Shown one piece after another: positions 21,264 to 33,190 of a stretch of DNA of 64,000 nt. The stretch lies in contig CM060104.1 of the NCBI GenBank assembly GCA_030522415.1, forward strand, positions 10,923,501-10,987,500. Reading direction: 5' to 3'. The translations under genes and the position numbers were made by a program. Each line of letters opens with the position of its first letter. Position 1 is the stretch's first letter. The notes beneath the pieces are model-generated. The model did not search any database, was not told where the DNA came from, and saw only the letters and a list, made by a program, of their open reading frames with translations. Source of the stretch: Channallabes apus (Eukaryota; Chordata; Actinopteri; Siluriformes; Clariidae).

Positions 21264-21450
21264 GGTACAAAATAATGAAAGACATGGCCATGCCGCAGTT
21301 TAAATGGTCTTCAAATTAATTAAATTTCCTGATAGTAGGCTGTCTGATAGTGTTAACTATACGAATGTCCTGATTCGTGAATATGCCAACATGTCTTATT
21401 TAAAACGGAAAAATGTGTCGCCATCATCAGAAGACATGAATTAACAATGT
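21264..21450. repeat. Dispersed repeat, copy 1 of 3
   Basis: Shares long words with 21945-22106 and 23781-23853: tttaaatggtctt, atttcctgatagtag, ctgatagtgttaacta, gaatgtcctgattc, tatttaaaac, tgtgtcgccatcat. No ORF or terminal repeats are visible. Confidence 0.85.
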
Positions 21451-21944
21451 GTATGTGTTTGTATGTGCATATATTATATAAGTATGTGTTTGTGTGCGTG
21501 TCTCATATGTAACATTCATATAAAATGCAATTCATTATAAGTGTATGTTGTTAATGTATTTGTGGAACTGTTCAGAATGGGCCGGGTCGTGATACCGCGA
21601 CACTCCGTGTGATCAATCGGTCGCACAAGTAAAAGGTGTCAGTGCCAAAGACAAAGCGCGCTGGAGAAGACACAAGCAAAGCCCAAGCCTCTGTCTGTCT
21701 AAGACACCGGAGAGAGAGTGAGGGAGAGCGGCACGCATCAGTTTAGCGCGCGCTCTCGGTTTAAAGTGCACAAAGCACAAACTCCACTCTCTCTCTTCCT
21801 ATAAATCCTCAGTAAAGCCATAAGTCCCGAGAGCATCTTTAGTTTTTTGTTTTAGTTTCCAGAATCCCATCAGTTCTCGCATAGACGGCATAGCTCTGGT
21901 TATTCTGTGTTTTCAGTTTTCTTGTGAAAAAAGATTCATTACAA
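21451..21944. other. No gene seen; GC-richer patch with a gagagagtgaggg run
   Basis: Bases 21580-21790 are GC-richer than the surroundings and include tttagcgcgcgctctcgg. I recognise no coding frame, RNA gene or element terminus. It lies between two copies of the same dispersed repeat and so may be part of a larger unit. Confidence 0.4.
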
Positions 21945-22106
21945 AACAATGAAAGACATGAATGCCTCGGTTTAAATGGTCTTGAAATTTATTTAATTTC
22001 CTGATAGTAGGGTATCTGATAGTGTTAACTATGCGAATGTCCTGATTCATGAATATGCCAATATATGTTATTTAAAACGAAAAATTGTGTCGCCATCATC
22101 TGAAGA
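21945..22106. repeat. Dispersed repeat, copy 2 of 3
   Basis: About 85 percent identical by eye to copy 1 over its length, ending immediately before a long TA/TG microsatellite. Confidence 0.85.
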
Positions 22107-23234
<1,128 letters not shown>

Positions 23235-23780
23235 TATATGTGTGTGTGTGTGTGTGTGTACAGTATATACAACGTGACAGCATGCTCAGTTACAGCTCAG
23301 TCCATCTTCTCACCTTTAATAGGTGTGAAGTTATCAAACCGGTTTCGGATGGGGGAATTGGCACAATTGAGGGGTTTAAAACTATTTATTAAGACCGAGA
23401 CATCTCTGCCTAAAATGTATTTCTCCAGCAAAATATAGAATAAATAGAAATAAAATGTTTAATATTAATAATATTGATCTTAGCTGGATGGTCTAATTCT
23501 CAAAACCGTTTAACCTAAAGAAAGACTTAACACACTATAACTAGAATATTTACAAAACTGAAAGGTTGTCTTATGAATAATAAAAAACAACAACTCATAA
23601 CTCAAAAAGATCATATGTTTTTATATATTTTTTTGATTTGTTAGGTTTTTTTTAAATAGTAAATGAAAAGCTCTCTTCTCTCCAATCCACTTCTAAACCA
23701 CAGTCTCCTATTTCCCTGTGCGTGCACTGCAACCTGTGAATGAATACACGCAGCAGAGACATGAGCGAAATCTAATATCT
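23235..23780. other. AT-rich, no gene seen
   Basis: A short TG microsatellite (23239-23259) is followed by AT-rich sequence without coding signals. Confidence 0.5.
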
Positions 23781-23853
23781 GTTTAAATGGTCTTGACATG
23801 TCTTATTTAAAACGTAAAAATGTGTCGCCATCATAAATAGACACGAATTAACT
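23781..23853. repeat. Dispersed repeat, copy 3 of 3 (internally deleted)
   Basis: Keeps the start (tttaaatggtcttga) and the end (catgtcttatttaaaacg ... tgtgtcgccatcat) of copies 1 and 2 but lacks the middle. Like copy 2 it runs into a TA microsatellite. Confidence 0.8.

Positions 23854-23856
<3 letters not shown>

Positions 23857-23918
<62 letters not shown>
23857..23918. repeat. TA microsatellite
   Basis: About 30 uninterrupted TA units. Confidence 0.97.
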
Positions 23919-23920
<2 letters not shown>

Positions 23921-23921
<1 letters not shown>

Positions 23922-24008
23922 CTGATGGACACAAACAACAAAAAACATGATGAAAAGCAATAAAGTGCTTAGGGCTTTTCATCATGTTTTTTGCTGTTTG
24001 TGTCCAGC
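23921..24008. repeat. 35-bp hairpin
   Basis: Bases 23921-23958 and 23974-24008 are reverse complements with one mismatch and a 3-nt bulge, around a 15-nt loop. The arm sequence (tttttgctgtttgtgtcca) resembles a word repeated in the 5.8-kb element (tttttgctgtttatgtccac at about 53271 and 54560). Confidence 0.93.
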
Positions 24009-24070
24009 ATTGAATAATTAGTTAATCCATTATTTGACCACGGCTGGGAATAGGAGCTGAAATGTGATTG

Positions 24071-24075
<5 letters not shown>

Positions 24076-24130
<55 letters not shown>
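24076..24130. repeat. TA(n)-GA(n) microsatellite
   Basis: Compound dinucleotide run that directly abuts the left end of the DIRS-like element. Confidence 0.95.
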
Positions 24131-24131
<1 letters not shown>

Positions 24132-24226
24132 GTGTTCCCTTTCAAGGCTACATTCAATGCTGCGTAAAACGCTATGGGAACCATTTTGTCGCATTGCCGG
24201 CTGTGAATCATGTGTGGAAACACGCC

Positions 24227-24333
24227 AGAATTTTGGCTATATATACCCTTGGTCAGGTGACAACATCTGATTAGATGCAGGTGGAGGTTATAAATACCGG
24301 AGAGCCGGCAACAAAACCTCAGATCATTTGTCT
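24227..24333 (+). repeat. DIRS left inverted terminal repeat
   Basis: Contains tgattagatgcaggtggagg and ttataaataccggagagc, reverse-complementary to 29653-29760 with few mismatches. It includes a TATA-like ttataaata, plausibly part of the element promoter. Confidence 0.92.
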
Positions 24334-24440
24334 TCATGCCGACTTGTGATCGCGTGTGTGCAGCAAGCATTTAAAAAAAATATATATATTCTAAAGAGAG
24401 AGAGAAAAGAAAAAAAAAACAATGAAACTCACCAGGTATA

Positions 24441-25807
24441 ATGGCCGAGTTTAGTGTTTCATGCCCGTGCGGTAACCGTCTTTCTCAAGACGATAGTCAT
24501 AACCTCTGTTTTGAATGTTTGGGTGAAAGCCACGCTCGCCTTGGACTTGAAGGAGAGTGTGAGCACTGTGATAATCTCCAGATGAAGGTGCTATGAGCGC
24601 GTCTCGCGTTCTTTAGGGAGCCACGAGCCGCTCTGCACTCCTGGGGCTCACAGGTTGATTTGGCCGAGGCACGAGAGACGGAGCCCCTCCTTTCTCTTGC
24701 CTCCTCCCCGGATCACGCTCTCTCTCCCTCCACTTCGCGAGCGCACTTCGGTGCTTCTCGAGAGTGTTTGGGAGAGACTCACACTCTTGCTTCTGTAGAT
24801 ATGGATATAGCTACCTCAGAACAATCCTCTAGAGATGATAAAGAGTATGATTATGAGTTATGAGTTAATTGAGGTTATAACATGCGCAGTCGAACGTTTA
24901 CACATTGACTGGCCACAGGAGCAAGCTCACCCAAAACGGTCGAAACTAGATGACAGATTTCTGTCGGGTGGCCAGGAGATGGCGCCACAACGCCGCTCTC
25001 TCCCTTTTTTTGATGATCTCCACAACGAGTTATCTCGTTCATGGAGATGTCCTTTTTCTTCCCATATCTTTGTACCTTCGACTTCGTTTTATTCGAACAT
25101 CGTTGATGCAAAGGCACGAGGTTATGTGATGATGCCCCAGATTGAGGAGATGCTCGCGGGCTATCTCGCTCCTGGAACATCATCCTCACTAAAAAAGCCG
25201 ACCCTTCCCTCCAAGGCATGTAGAACTTCTTCTACCCTGGTAGGGAAGGCGTTCCAAGCAGCAGGTCAGGCAGACGCTTCCTTGCACACCATGGCGGTTT
25301 TGCAGGCGTATCAGGCTGACCTGCTGAATGATCTGAGCACGAGCGGCAATATGAATCAGGAAGCGTTCATAGAATTACGCCGGGCTACCGATCTGTCCCT
25401 GCGTGCGACGAAACAGACAGCCCGTGCTATTGGCCGTTCTATGGCCTCCCTGATGTCTGCAGAGAGGCACCTCTGGCTAAATCTGACTGGCATTAAGGAC
25501 AAAGATCGGGCATTCCTTCTTGATGCTCCCATTTAACCCTCGCCTTAATACCGTCGCCACCAGATTTAGAGAGGCCAGTCTTTATGAACAAGCTTTTGGG
25601 AAATTTCTCCCACGCCGTGCCCAGGTGTCGAGGCCATCGGCCACCCAACCTCGACCTGATCTGAATCTCGCCAGACGAGAGGCACAGAAGGAAAGCGTCA
25701 GTAGCCGCGCACCCCCCTGTAAGGACTGGGGTACAGCTCGGCGCCCCCCTCAGGCCACCCCCAAGAGAATAGATCACTCTGTCTTCTTGGCAAAGAAGCG
25801 TTCCTGA
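24441..25807 (+). pseudogene. gag: DIRS Gag, broken by a stop and frameshifts
   Basis: Starts with an ATG at 24441 (MAEFSVSCPCGNRLSQDD). Cys/His residues (CPCG, CFEC, H, CEHC) form a zinc-finger-like N-terminus as in fish DIRS Gag. A TGA at 24593-24595 interrupts the frame, which then continues (ARLAFFREPRAALHSWGSQV) to 24863. A frameshift leads into the main block at 24866-25536 (LPFFDDLHNELSRSW, GYVMMPQIEEMLAGYLAP, QAAGQADASLHTMAVLQAYQ). A second shift gives the basic, proline-rich C-terminus (FREASLYEQAFGKFLPRRAQ) to 25807. Gag would package the element RNA. Confidence 0.82.
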
Positions 25808-25892
25808 GAGCAGAGCTCAGGACCATGGGGGTGACCCCCCCCTGGGGACGGGCATATAGGAGCATGCCCCCCCGGGCACCCCCAGGAGATCG

Positions 25893-27383
25893 ATGTTCAG
25901 TTTCCGCCACCTTTGGACGACACCGGTCTCCAACGACACGTTAGTCCTACGGTCGCATCCTACCATATTCCAGGACACCGAACCACTAACACCCACCAGC
26001 CCAGTAGAAGTACTTGCACCACTTTTTGGAGAAGCTGGCAGCGTGGAAGCTACTGCCAGGCATATCCCCCTGGGTTTTAAAGACTGTAGAGAAAGGATAC
26101 AGGACCCAGTTTGCATATCGCCCTCCGCGTTTCAACGGTGTGGTCTCCACTTCCGTGATACCGGAAAGGGCGAATTTTCTGAGTTCCGAACTCCAGAAAC
26201 TACTGCAGAAGGGAGCCATAGAACAGGTTCCTCCTCCAGATATGGAGTCAGGTTACTACAGTCGGTACTTCCTGGTCCCCAAGAAGGATGGGGGTCTGCG
26301 TCCAATTCTGGATCTTCGCGGTTTGAACCGCTATCTCAAAAAATGCAACTTCAAAATGTTGACCATAAAAACTATTGTTTCACAAATACAACCACAGGAT
26401 TGGTTTGTGACAGTAGATTTAAAGGACGCATGTTTCCATATAGAAATTTTACCACAGCACAGGAAGTTCCTGAGGTTCGCTTTTGGGGGAAAAGCCTACC
26501 AATTTCGGGTTCTTCCATTCGGTCTAGCCCTATCACCCCGCACATACACAAAATGCATGGATGCACGGTCTTGGATGGCCGTCCAGCCCAAGGGATCTGG
26601 AGAGGCCACCGTTTCGCATGGCACATCAATTGCCTCAAAATTATGGCTCTATTTTTAGCTCTACAGCATTTCCTCCAGCAGCTGAGAGGCTACCATGTCC
26701 TAGTGCGGGTGGACAGCAGATCGGTAGTCTCCTACATTAATCGCCAGGGCGGCCTGCGTTCGCGACGCTTGAACCAGCTAGCATATCAGGTTCTGCTCTG
26801 GGCTCAGGACAAGTTCCTGTCCCTCAGGGCGATTCACATTCCAGGATACAGGAATGTGGGAGCAGACGTTCTGTGCAGACAAGCTGTGAATCACAGGGAA
26901 TGGAAACTCCACCCCGAAGTAGTCACTCAAATCTGGGAGAGATTCTCTACAGCAGAGGTGGACCTCTTTGCCTCACAGGAGACTGCACAATGTCCCCTCT
27001 ACTACTCTCTGACTCATCCAGCTCCCCTGGGTCTGGATGTGATGGCCCATACGTGGCCCAATTTACGCCTCTATGCGTACCCTCCGGTAGCTCTGCTCCC
27101 GGGAGTCCTGGCGAGGGTCCGTCAACACTTGAGACTCCAGGGCATCCGCATTCTGAATTACATAGATGACTGGCTAATCCTGGCCCAGTCTCAGCAGCTA
27201 GCACTTCGACACCGGGATGTCGTCCTAGCTCATCTTCATTCGCTGGGATTGAGACTCAACGCCACGAAAAGCGTTCTCTTTCCGGCGCAGGTGACAACCT
27301 ACTTGGGTGTCAGGTGGAATTCGATCGCTGTGCAGGCACATATGTCTCCCGCTCGCGTCGAATCCATAAACAACGCTCTGTAG
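25893..27383 (+). pseudogene. DIRS reverse transcriptase interrupted by a duplicated RNase H segment
   Basis: The first part (26014-26561) reads YYSRYFLVPKKDGGLRPILD, VTVDLKDACFHIEILPQHRK (motif A) and LPFGLALSPRTYTKCMD. It is then interrupted by 566 bp copied from the downstream RNase H/methylase region. RT resumes in another frame at 27128 with LRLQGIRILNYIDDWLILAQ (motif C, about 27160-27171), LHSLGLRLNATKSVLFP and TTYLGVRWNSIAVQAHMSP, ending in TAG at 27381-27383. The same frame continues after the stop into the thumb. The catalytic residues survive but the protein cannot be made. A frame difference also exists between 25893-26014 and the RT. Confidence 0.87.
26562..27127 (+). repeat. Internal duplication, inserted copy (in RT)
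   Basis: This 566-bp block matches 27681-28246 at about 97 percent by eye. Both start tgcacggtcttggatggcc and end gggtccgtcaaca. Its insertion point is inside RT between TKCMD and LRLQG. Confidence 0.93.
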
Positions 27384-28442
27384 GAAATCAGGCTGGACCA
27401 AGAAGTGACTGTACATCACTTACAAAAATGTTTAGGCCTCATGGCAGCTGCATCCACTGTGATACGTTTGGGTCTCCTGCACATGAGAGCTTTTCAGCTG
27501 TGGTTAAGAGCCAGGGGAGTTCACACGAGAACAAATCCCCGAAGGCGGATAAGGGTTACGCGTAAAGGACTTCTTACCCTTTCTATGTGGTTCAGACCCC
27601 GGTTTCTCACCTTGGGTCCCACTCTAGGTCCGTCTTGTCATCGCAAAATGCTAACAACAGACGCTTCCCTTACCGGCTGGTGCACGGTCTTGGATGGCCG
27701 TCCAGCCCAAGGGATCTGGAGAGGCCACCTTTTCGCATGGCACATCAATTGCCTCGAAATGATGGCTCTATTTTTAGCTCTACAGCATTTCCTCCAGCAG
27801 CTGAGAGGCTATCATGTCCTAGTGTGGGTGGACAGCACATCGGTAGTCTCCTACATAAATCGCCAGAGGGGCCTGCGTTCGCGACGCTTGAACCAGCTAG
27901 CATATCAGGTTCTGCTCTGGGCTCAGGACAAGTTCCTGTCCCTCAGGGCGATTCACATTCCAGGATACAGGAATGTGGGAGCAGACGTTCTGTGCAGACA
28001 AGCTGTGAATCACAGGGAATGGAAACTCCACCCCGAAGTAGTCACTCAAATCTGGGAGAGATTCTCTACAGCAGAGGTGGACCTCTTTGCCTCACAGGAG
28101 ACTGCACAATGTCCCCTCTACTACTCTCTGACTCATCCAGCTCCCCTGGGTCTGGACGCGATGGCCCATATGTGGCCCAATTTATGCCTCTATGCGTACC
28201 CTCCGGTGGCTCTGCTCCCGGGAGTCCTGGCGAGGGTCCGTCAACATGGTTTGTGCCTCTTATTGATAGCGCCCCATTGGCCGGCCCGAATATGCTTCTC
28301 AGAGATAATATCGCTCCTCGACGGCTCACCTTGGATGATTCCAGGGAGGAGGGATCTTCTATCTCAGGTGCAGGGGACAATATTTCATCCCCGGCCCGAG
28401 CTCTGGAACCTTCACGCTTGGCCCCTGAACGGGACCAATTGA
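27384..28442 (+). pseudogene. DIRS RNase H and methylase-like domain
   Basis: In frame with the RT tail after the TAG at 27381-27383, the frame carries TTDASLTGWCTVLDGRPAQG, LEMMALFLALQHFLQQLRGY, VDSTSVVSYINRQ and HIPGYRNVGADVLCRQ, an RNase H fold with D, E and D in place. Then follow AEVDLFASQETAQCPLYYSL, GLDAMAHMWPNLCLYAYPP and LLIAPHWPARICFSEI, the region described in DIRS elements as a Dam-like methylase domain. A stop at 28440-28442 ends the frame; this is close to the normal end of the RT protein (HPRPELWNLHAWPL). The methylase function in DIRS is not established. Confidence 0.85.
27681..28246 (+). repeat. Internal duplication, donor copy (in RNase H/methylase)
   Basis: This copy sits in its expected place between RT thumb and recombinase, so it is the likely donor for 26562-27127. 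Confidence 0.9.
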
Positions 28443-28484
28443 GCCAAGCCGGCCTTTCAGCCGGCGTAATTGACACCATCCTAA

Positions 28485-29398
28485 GTGCTAGGGCTCCCTC
28501 CACTAGAAGGATTTATGCCGGTGTTTGAGAGCTGGTGCATGGCAAAGCAGGTGGACCCAGTCCACTGCCAAATCGTTTCAATGCTGGAATTCCTGCAAGA
28601 GAAATTGTCCTCGGGCTTGTGCCCTAGTACCCTCAGAACGTACGTGGCCGCTATTTCAGCCTGCCACATTCTGACTGAAGGGGTTACTGTGGGAAATCAC
28701 CCTTTAGTTGCCCGTTTTATTCGTGGAGTTAAACGGTTGAGGCCACCCACTAGAGTCACGGCTCCTTCATGGGATTTATCTATCGTGCTCAAAGGTCTAA
28801 TCGACACTCCTTTTGAACCGCTAGAGTCAGCACCCGACAAGCTTCTGACTCTCAAGATGGTTCTTTCTTATGGCCATTACCTCTCTAAAGAGGATCGGAG
28901 ACCTGCGTGCATTGTCAGTATCCCCATCTTCCCTGGCCATTCTGCATCCTCACCCAAACTATCTACCGAACGTTCCTTTCTCAACCATGCACCCTGTCGT
29001 CCTGGAAGCCTTCTGTCCTCCGCGTTTTGCGGATTCGGAGCAGGAGAAACTTCACCTACTGTGCCCAGTACGTGCTCTTCAGGCTTATGTCCACCGCACC
29101 AGCCAGTGGCGTAAGTCAGAGCAACTCTTTATGTTATGGAGGCCGCAACCGGGGGGCGGCCGCCACCTCACATACTCTGTCACACTGGGTGAGAGATGCT
29201 ATTGCCCTCTCCTACAAGGCGCGTGGGCTCACTTCGCCTCTAGGAGTCAGGGCTCATTCAACCAGAGGGGTCGCCTCATCTATTGCTCTTGCAAGAGGTA
29301 CTCCCCTGCAACAAGTGTGTGACGTGGCGGGTTGGTCCTCTGCGCACACATTTATAAGAGTTTATAGTCTGGATGTCCATGCCACTCCGGGCTCATGA
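28485..29398 (+). pseudogene. DIRS tyrosine recombinase, frameshifted
   Basis: Three plus frames must be combined. The first (to about 28890) has the N-terminal DNA-binding half: LEFLQEKLSSGLCPSTLRTY, LVARFIRGVKRLRPP. The second (28870-29200) holds the first catalytic Arg region (LRALSVSPS) and LCPVRALQAYVHRTSQWRKS. The third (to 29398) holds the HxxR box in RAHSTRGVASSIALARG and AGWSSAHTFIRVYSLDV with the presumed Tyr nucleophile. The R, H, R and Y residues are recognisable, so only the frameshifts disable it. The enzyme would insert the circular cDNA into the host chromosome. Confidence 0.87.
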
Positions 29399-29509
29399 GT
29401 CCTCGAGTCAGCTTCCCGGACATGAATCTGAGACCTTCTCGGTCTTGTGCGCACACGCTACACAACCTTGGGGTCCAGACACCTGTAGTGCGGCGGCGTT
29501 GGTATTCTC

Positions 29510-29557
29510 GTTCCCATAGCATTTTACGCAGCATTGAGTGTAGCCTTGAAAGGGAAC
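29510..29557 (+). repeat. DIRS internal complementary region
   Basis: Reverse-complementary to the left outer end 24134-24181 at 46 of 48 positions. Another imperfect inverted pair (gtagtgcggcg ... cgccgcactac, 29485-29632) surrounds it. In DIRS1 this region templates completion of the element ends. Confidence 0.9.
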
Positions 29558-29652
29558 GTCTCGGGTTACTTTGCTGTAACCCTGTTCCCTGGAAGGCGGG
29601 AACGAGATGCTGCATCTGAACGCCGCACTACCACATGACCGGACGTCCATTC

Positions 29653-29760
29653 AGACAAATTAATCTGAGGTTTTGTTGCCAGCTCTCCGGTATTTATAAC
29701 CTCCACCTGCATCTAATCAGATGACGTCACCTGACCGAGGTTATATATAGTAAAAATTCT
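29653..29760 (-). repeat. DIRS right inverted terminal repeat
   Basis: Reverse complement of 24227-24333. It ends where BEL copy 1 pol similarity begins. Confidence 0.92.
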
Positions 29761-31471
29761 TCCTTTTTGAAAAGTCCAGGGGGCAGGTTTGGCTGTTTTT
29801 TCATCAGCAGCAGGTGGTTAGGTGTCAGAGGTTCCTAACCTGTGGGATCCTCCGAGACAGTAGTGAGGGGTCGGTTATTCATTATCTCTTCTATTTCACA
29901 CATGAATGTATGCAGGCTCTTGTCAGTTAATGTTTGTTCTTTCAGTACTGATCTCATGATCTTTCTAACTGACCTGATATGTCTTTCCCATATTCCACCA
30001 AAGTGAGATCCAGAGGGCGGGTTGAATATCCACTGTATGTTCCTTTGAGTGAGGAAGCTTTCAATTCGTGACTGATTCCATTGCTGAATAGCCTCGCGCA
30101 GTTCAGTCTCAGCGCCTATGAAGTTTGTTCCTTTGTCACTTCGCATCACTGACACCTGACCTCTCCTGCTTATAAAGCATCGCTTGGCATTCACACAAGA
30201 GTCTGTGTCAAGCGAATGAGCAATTTCAATGTGCACGGCTCTGGTTGTCAGACAAGTGAAAAGTACGCCATATCTTTTAACGTTACTTCTGCCACGTTTG
30301 ACCTCGAAGGGTCTGAAGTAGTCTACTCCCACATTAGTGAAGGGTGGGTGGTCTGGTATTATTCTTTCGATTGGCAATTCTGACATTTTTTGCTCACATG
30401 TTTTAGCTCTAGACTTCCTGCATATCGCACAATTGGAGAGAAACTGTCTTACGAGTGAGTTAGCAGTCGGAATCCAATATTTCTGCCGCAATTCTGAAAG
30501 CATGTAATTTCTGCCACTGTGTCCTATTTTGTCATGAACGTCTCTTAATATTAACGTTGTGATATGTGAGTCTTTACGTACAATGACTGGGTGTTTAACA
30601 TGCTCTGGCATTGCGGACCTGCCGAGACGTCCTCCGACTCTCAGCAATCCATCCTGTAGTACTGGGTCCAGTTTGGACAAGCAACTGTTTCTTTTTACAG
30701 ATGCCTTGCATTTTTGCTGTGTGGGAATTCCCTGTTTGAATTCTGCTGCTGCTTTACCCTTTTGCAACGTGAGAATTTCTTCCTTAAAATTTTGTCTTTG
30801 AGTAAACTTAATATTTTCAGTTTCTGCTCTTGTTAGGTCTCGAACTGTTAGAGAGTTGTGATTTTCTGTCTTTAGGTTATCTACCTGTGTTTTGACCCTT
30901 TCTGTTTTTTGTTTGAGCATGTCTCTGATGTGAAGGATCCAGGCAACGGATCTTTTTAACTTTTGCCAATCAGAGTGATGATTAATCAGTTTACTCACTG
31001 CGTCTGCGCATTTTGTAACGCTCACAATATTCACTAAAGCTGAGAGCTTGACTTCATCATCATTTTCTTTTATTGATGTGTTATGAATATTTTCAGGCCA
31101 TTTGCAATCTGCTTCTTTGAGAAAGGAGGGACCATGGATCGAGTTAACATTTTTCATGAACTTTTCAGAGGATACCCCCCTGGAGGCAGAATCAGCTGGG
31201 TTTTTTGAGGTATTAACATACCTCCATTGCTGTGACTTGGTTGACTCTCTTATAATGGCGATTCTGTTGGCCACGAAGGTTTTAAAACGAAGTGTTTCGT
31301 TATCAATGTATCTCAAAACAGTTGTACTGTCAGTCCAAAACATAGAGTCCAGCAATTTCAATTCCAGCTGTTCTTTCAACATTTTGTTTTGTCGTCCCAT
31401 GCAAGTTTTTCTTTACATAACTGCTGCATTAAAATTTTAGCTGGCAGTATGACAGGTGAGAGGAAGCCTAA
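29761..31471 (-). pseudogene. pol: BEL-1 RNase H and integrase
   Basis: The frame begins at the 31472 insertion edge with [20 protein letters not shown] and continues through FWTDSTTVLRYIDNETLRFK (RNase H), VNTSKNPADSASRG, the integrase zinc finger (HDKIGHSGRNYMLSELRQ ... CAICRKSRA) and the DDE core: Asp in GVDYFRPFEVKRG, Asp in VMRSDKGTNFIGAE, Glu in GSHFGGIWERHIRSVRKIM. A stop ends it at 29835 and similarity continues in the same region ([19 protein letters not shown]) to 29761, where the DIRS terminus starts. There is a frame change near 31400. Integrase catalytic residues are intact. Confidence 0.9.
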
Positions 31472-31824
31472 TGTCACGTTGTGGTGTTACGGGCTGTTCT
31501 TATCGCGGTGGGCATATTAATGGCAGGCATAAACGCAGGGGGGTTGGATTAACAAAAAATGTCTTTATTCACAAACACTCACAACCAAAATAAAACCCTG
31601 GCTCTGAAAGCATACCATCACACACATACCAGGAATTCAGGATCAAAACCCCCACAGGGGGGACACGGAACAAAACCCATTCAAGGGAAAACGAAACAAA
31701 ACACACTTAATGATAAGAGAACTTAAACACACTCAAGGGGCACCAGAAACATAACACACTCGGACTCTGGGAGCTGGTACACATAATCTCCGTCTATGGT
31801 GAGATACCATCTCTGTAACATGTA

Positions 31825-32060
31825 GGCTCTAATACCTGAAACATACAACAACATACAGTGACAAGAGCTCAGTGTTGTGACACAGGCTCGGACATACAGG
31901 CTCTAATACCTGAAACATATAGTGACCAGAGCTCTGTGTTGTGACACAGGCTCTGGTATCCAGACTCTAATACCTGGAACATATAGTGACCAGAGCTCTG
32001 TGTTGTGACACAGGCTCTGGGATACAGGCTCTAATACCTGGAACATATAGTGACATATAA
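31825..32060. repeat. About 63-bp minisatellite inside the solo LTR
   Basis: Three to four units of ggctctaatacctgaaacat ... agagctctgtgttgtgacac follow one another with small changes. Confidence 0.9.
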
Positions 32061-32089
32061 CAAACAGTAACAGACTCAAGACATACATA

Positions 32090-32700
32090 GACGGTATAAC
32101 CCAAGCTCGGTTAGGTGGTAACTAAAGCAGGGCTCTACGAGCGGCACCCACATTCGCCATAGCGCATCACGCATGCACGCTCCTATGAGTGACCAACACT
32201 CCATCCTAGGAGCTACCCATCCACACTCTCACCTGGATGAGCGGCACTCTCTCCCACACGTATAGCTAACACCTGGAAAACATACACACCCATACTCACC
32301 TACGCCCATCATACGCACACCCACACGTAACCCACGCTCCTGTGAGCGGCCTTACACAAACACACACCTAACAAACACATGCATATCATACACACCTATA
32401 CTCACCTAAGCACATCACACATACCCACACACGTAAGCTATGCTCCTATGAGCAACCCTACACACACACACGCATATCATACACACCTATACACACCTAA
32501 GCTCATCACACATACCCACACACGTAAGCCACGCTCCTATGAGCGGCCCTACACACACACACACACATGCAAAACCTATACCCCGATACTCACCTAAGCA
32601 CATCACACATACACACGTAAACCCGTACTGAAACCACACTCCTATGAGCGGCACTACAGGCAAACGCCAACCCGGCTAAGAGTCGCGCTATACCCGCGCA
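32090..32700. repeat. CA-rich minisatellite inside the solo LTR
   Basis: Units of about 95-100 bp contain a core cgctcctatgagcggcc (about 32179, 32335, 32437, 32530, 32638) embedded in CACA/catacacac sequence. Plus-strand frames of His/Thr repeats are translated repeat, not genes. Confidence 0.88.
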
Positions 32701-33190
32701 CACTCACACACACCCACAGAACAAACACTCACATGCATACACACTCGTAGAGTATACCCAGGAGCCGAGCTTAGGTTACATACCGGGAGAGTCTCCAGAG
32801 ACCGGGGAAGGGCACTAGGAATTGGTGAGAGACACAAACGACTTGACAATGGCACTAGAAACACAGGGGTAACCATCACATCTTCCAGACACGTAACTAA
32901 GGGTGAAATCAAAGAAACACATAATTACATTCACTCAGAAAACACATTCTCAGAGCCAGTCTAACACAAAGTGAAAATTAAACAAAACAAAAGCCCACTA
33001 GACAATAACAATGCTCGACCCAGTTTCCCAGAGCTAATAGCTTTTTATACAAGTTCTAATGAGCCACCTCAGCACAGGTGAAACTTTGTCATCACCTGAC
33101 CGAGGTGCCTTCTGGGAAACTGGGTCTTCTAACAAAAAACTACAGAAACCAAAATTCAGCCACAGTGCCCTCTAGGGGCAGTCCCTTACA

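Larger units (their letters stand above)
24131..29760 (+). mobile_element. DIRS1-like tyrosine-recombinase retrotransposon
   Basis: The element has inverted terminal repeats (24227-24333 and 29653-29760) and an internal complementary region (29510-29557) matching the outer left end (24134-24181), the architecture of DIRS1 elements, which replicate through a circular intermediate without integrase. Coding parts in order: zinc-finger Gag, RT of DIRS type with YIDDWL, RNase H, a methylase-like domain and a tyrosine recombinase. Gag, RT and recombinase are broken by stops and frameshifts and RT contains a 566-bp internal duplication. The right end lies directly against BEL copy 1 coding sequence. 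DIRS insertions make no regular target duplication, and none is seen. Confidence 0.92.
31472..33190 (-). mobile_element. Solo LTR (1719 bp) inserted in BEL-1 pol, CCTAA target duplication
   Basis: The BEL protein is interrupted exactly after the conserved IYDPLG and resumes with GFLSP. The insert begins TGTCACG (31472) and ends CCCTTACA (33190) on the plus strand, giving LTR-type TG...CA ends, and is flanked by CCTAA on both sides (31467-31471 and 33191-33195). It has no coding frame, so it is a solo LTR. On the minus strand it starts TGTAAGGGACTGCCCC. It shares its U3-like start and ending with 44050-45297. Two minisatellites expand its length. Confidence 0.88.

Noticed and set aside
25893..26300. 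Apparent N-terminal extension of the frame ending at 27383
   Set aside because: This frame is a shadow; the RT fingers are in the frame starting near 26014. Only the part after 26562 is element coding in this frame.
32379..32597. His/Thr/Tyr-rich plus-strand frame
   Set aside because: It is a translation of the CA-rich minisatellite inside a solo LTR.
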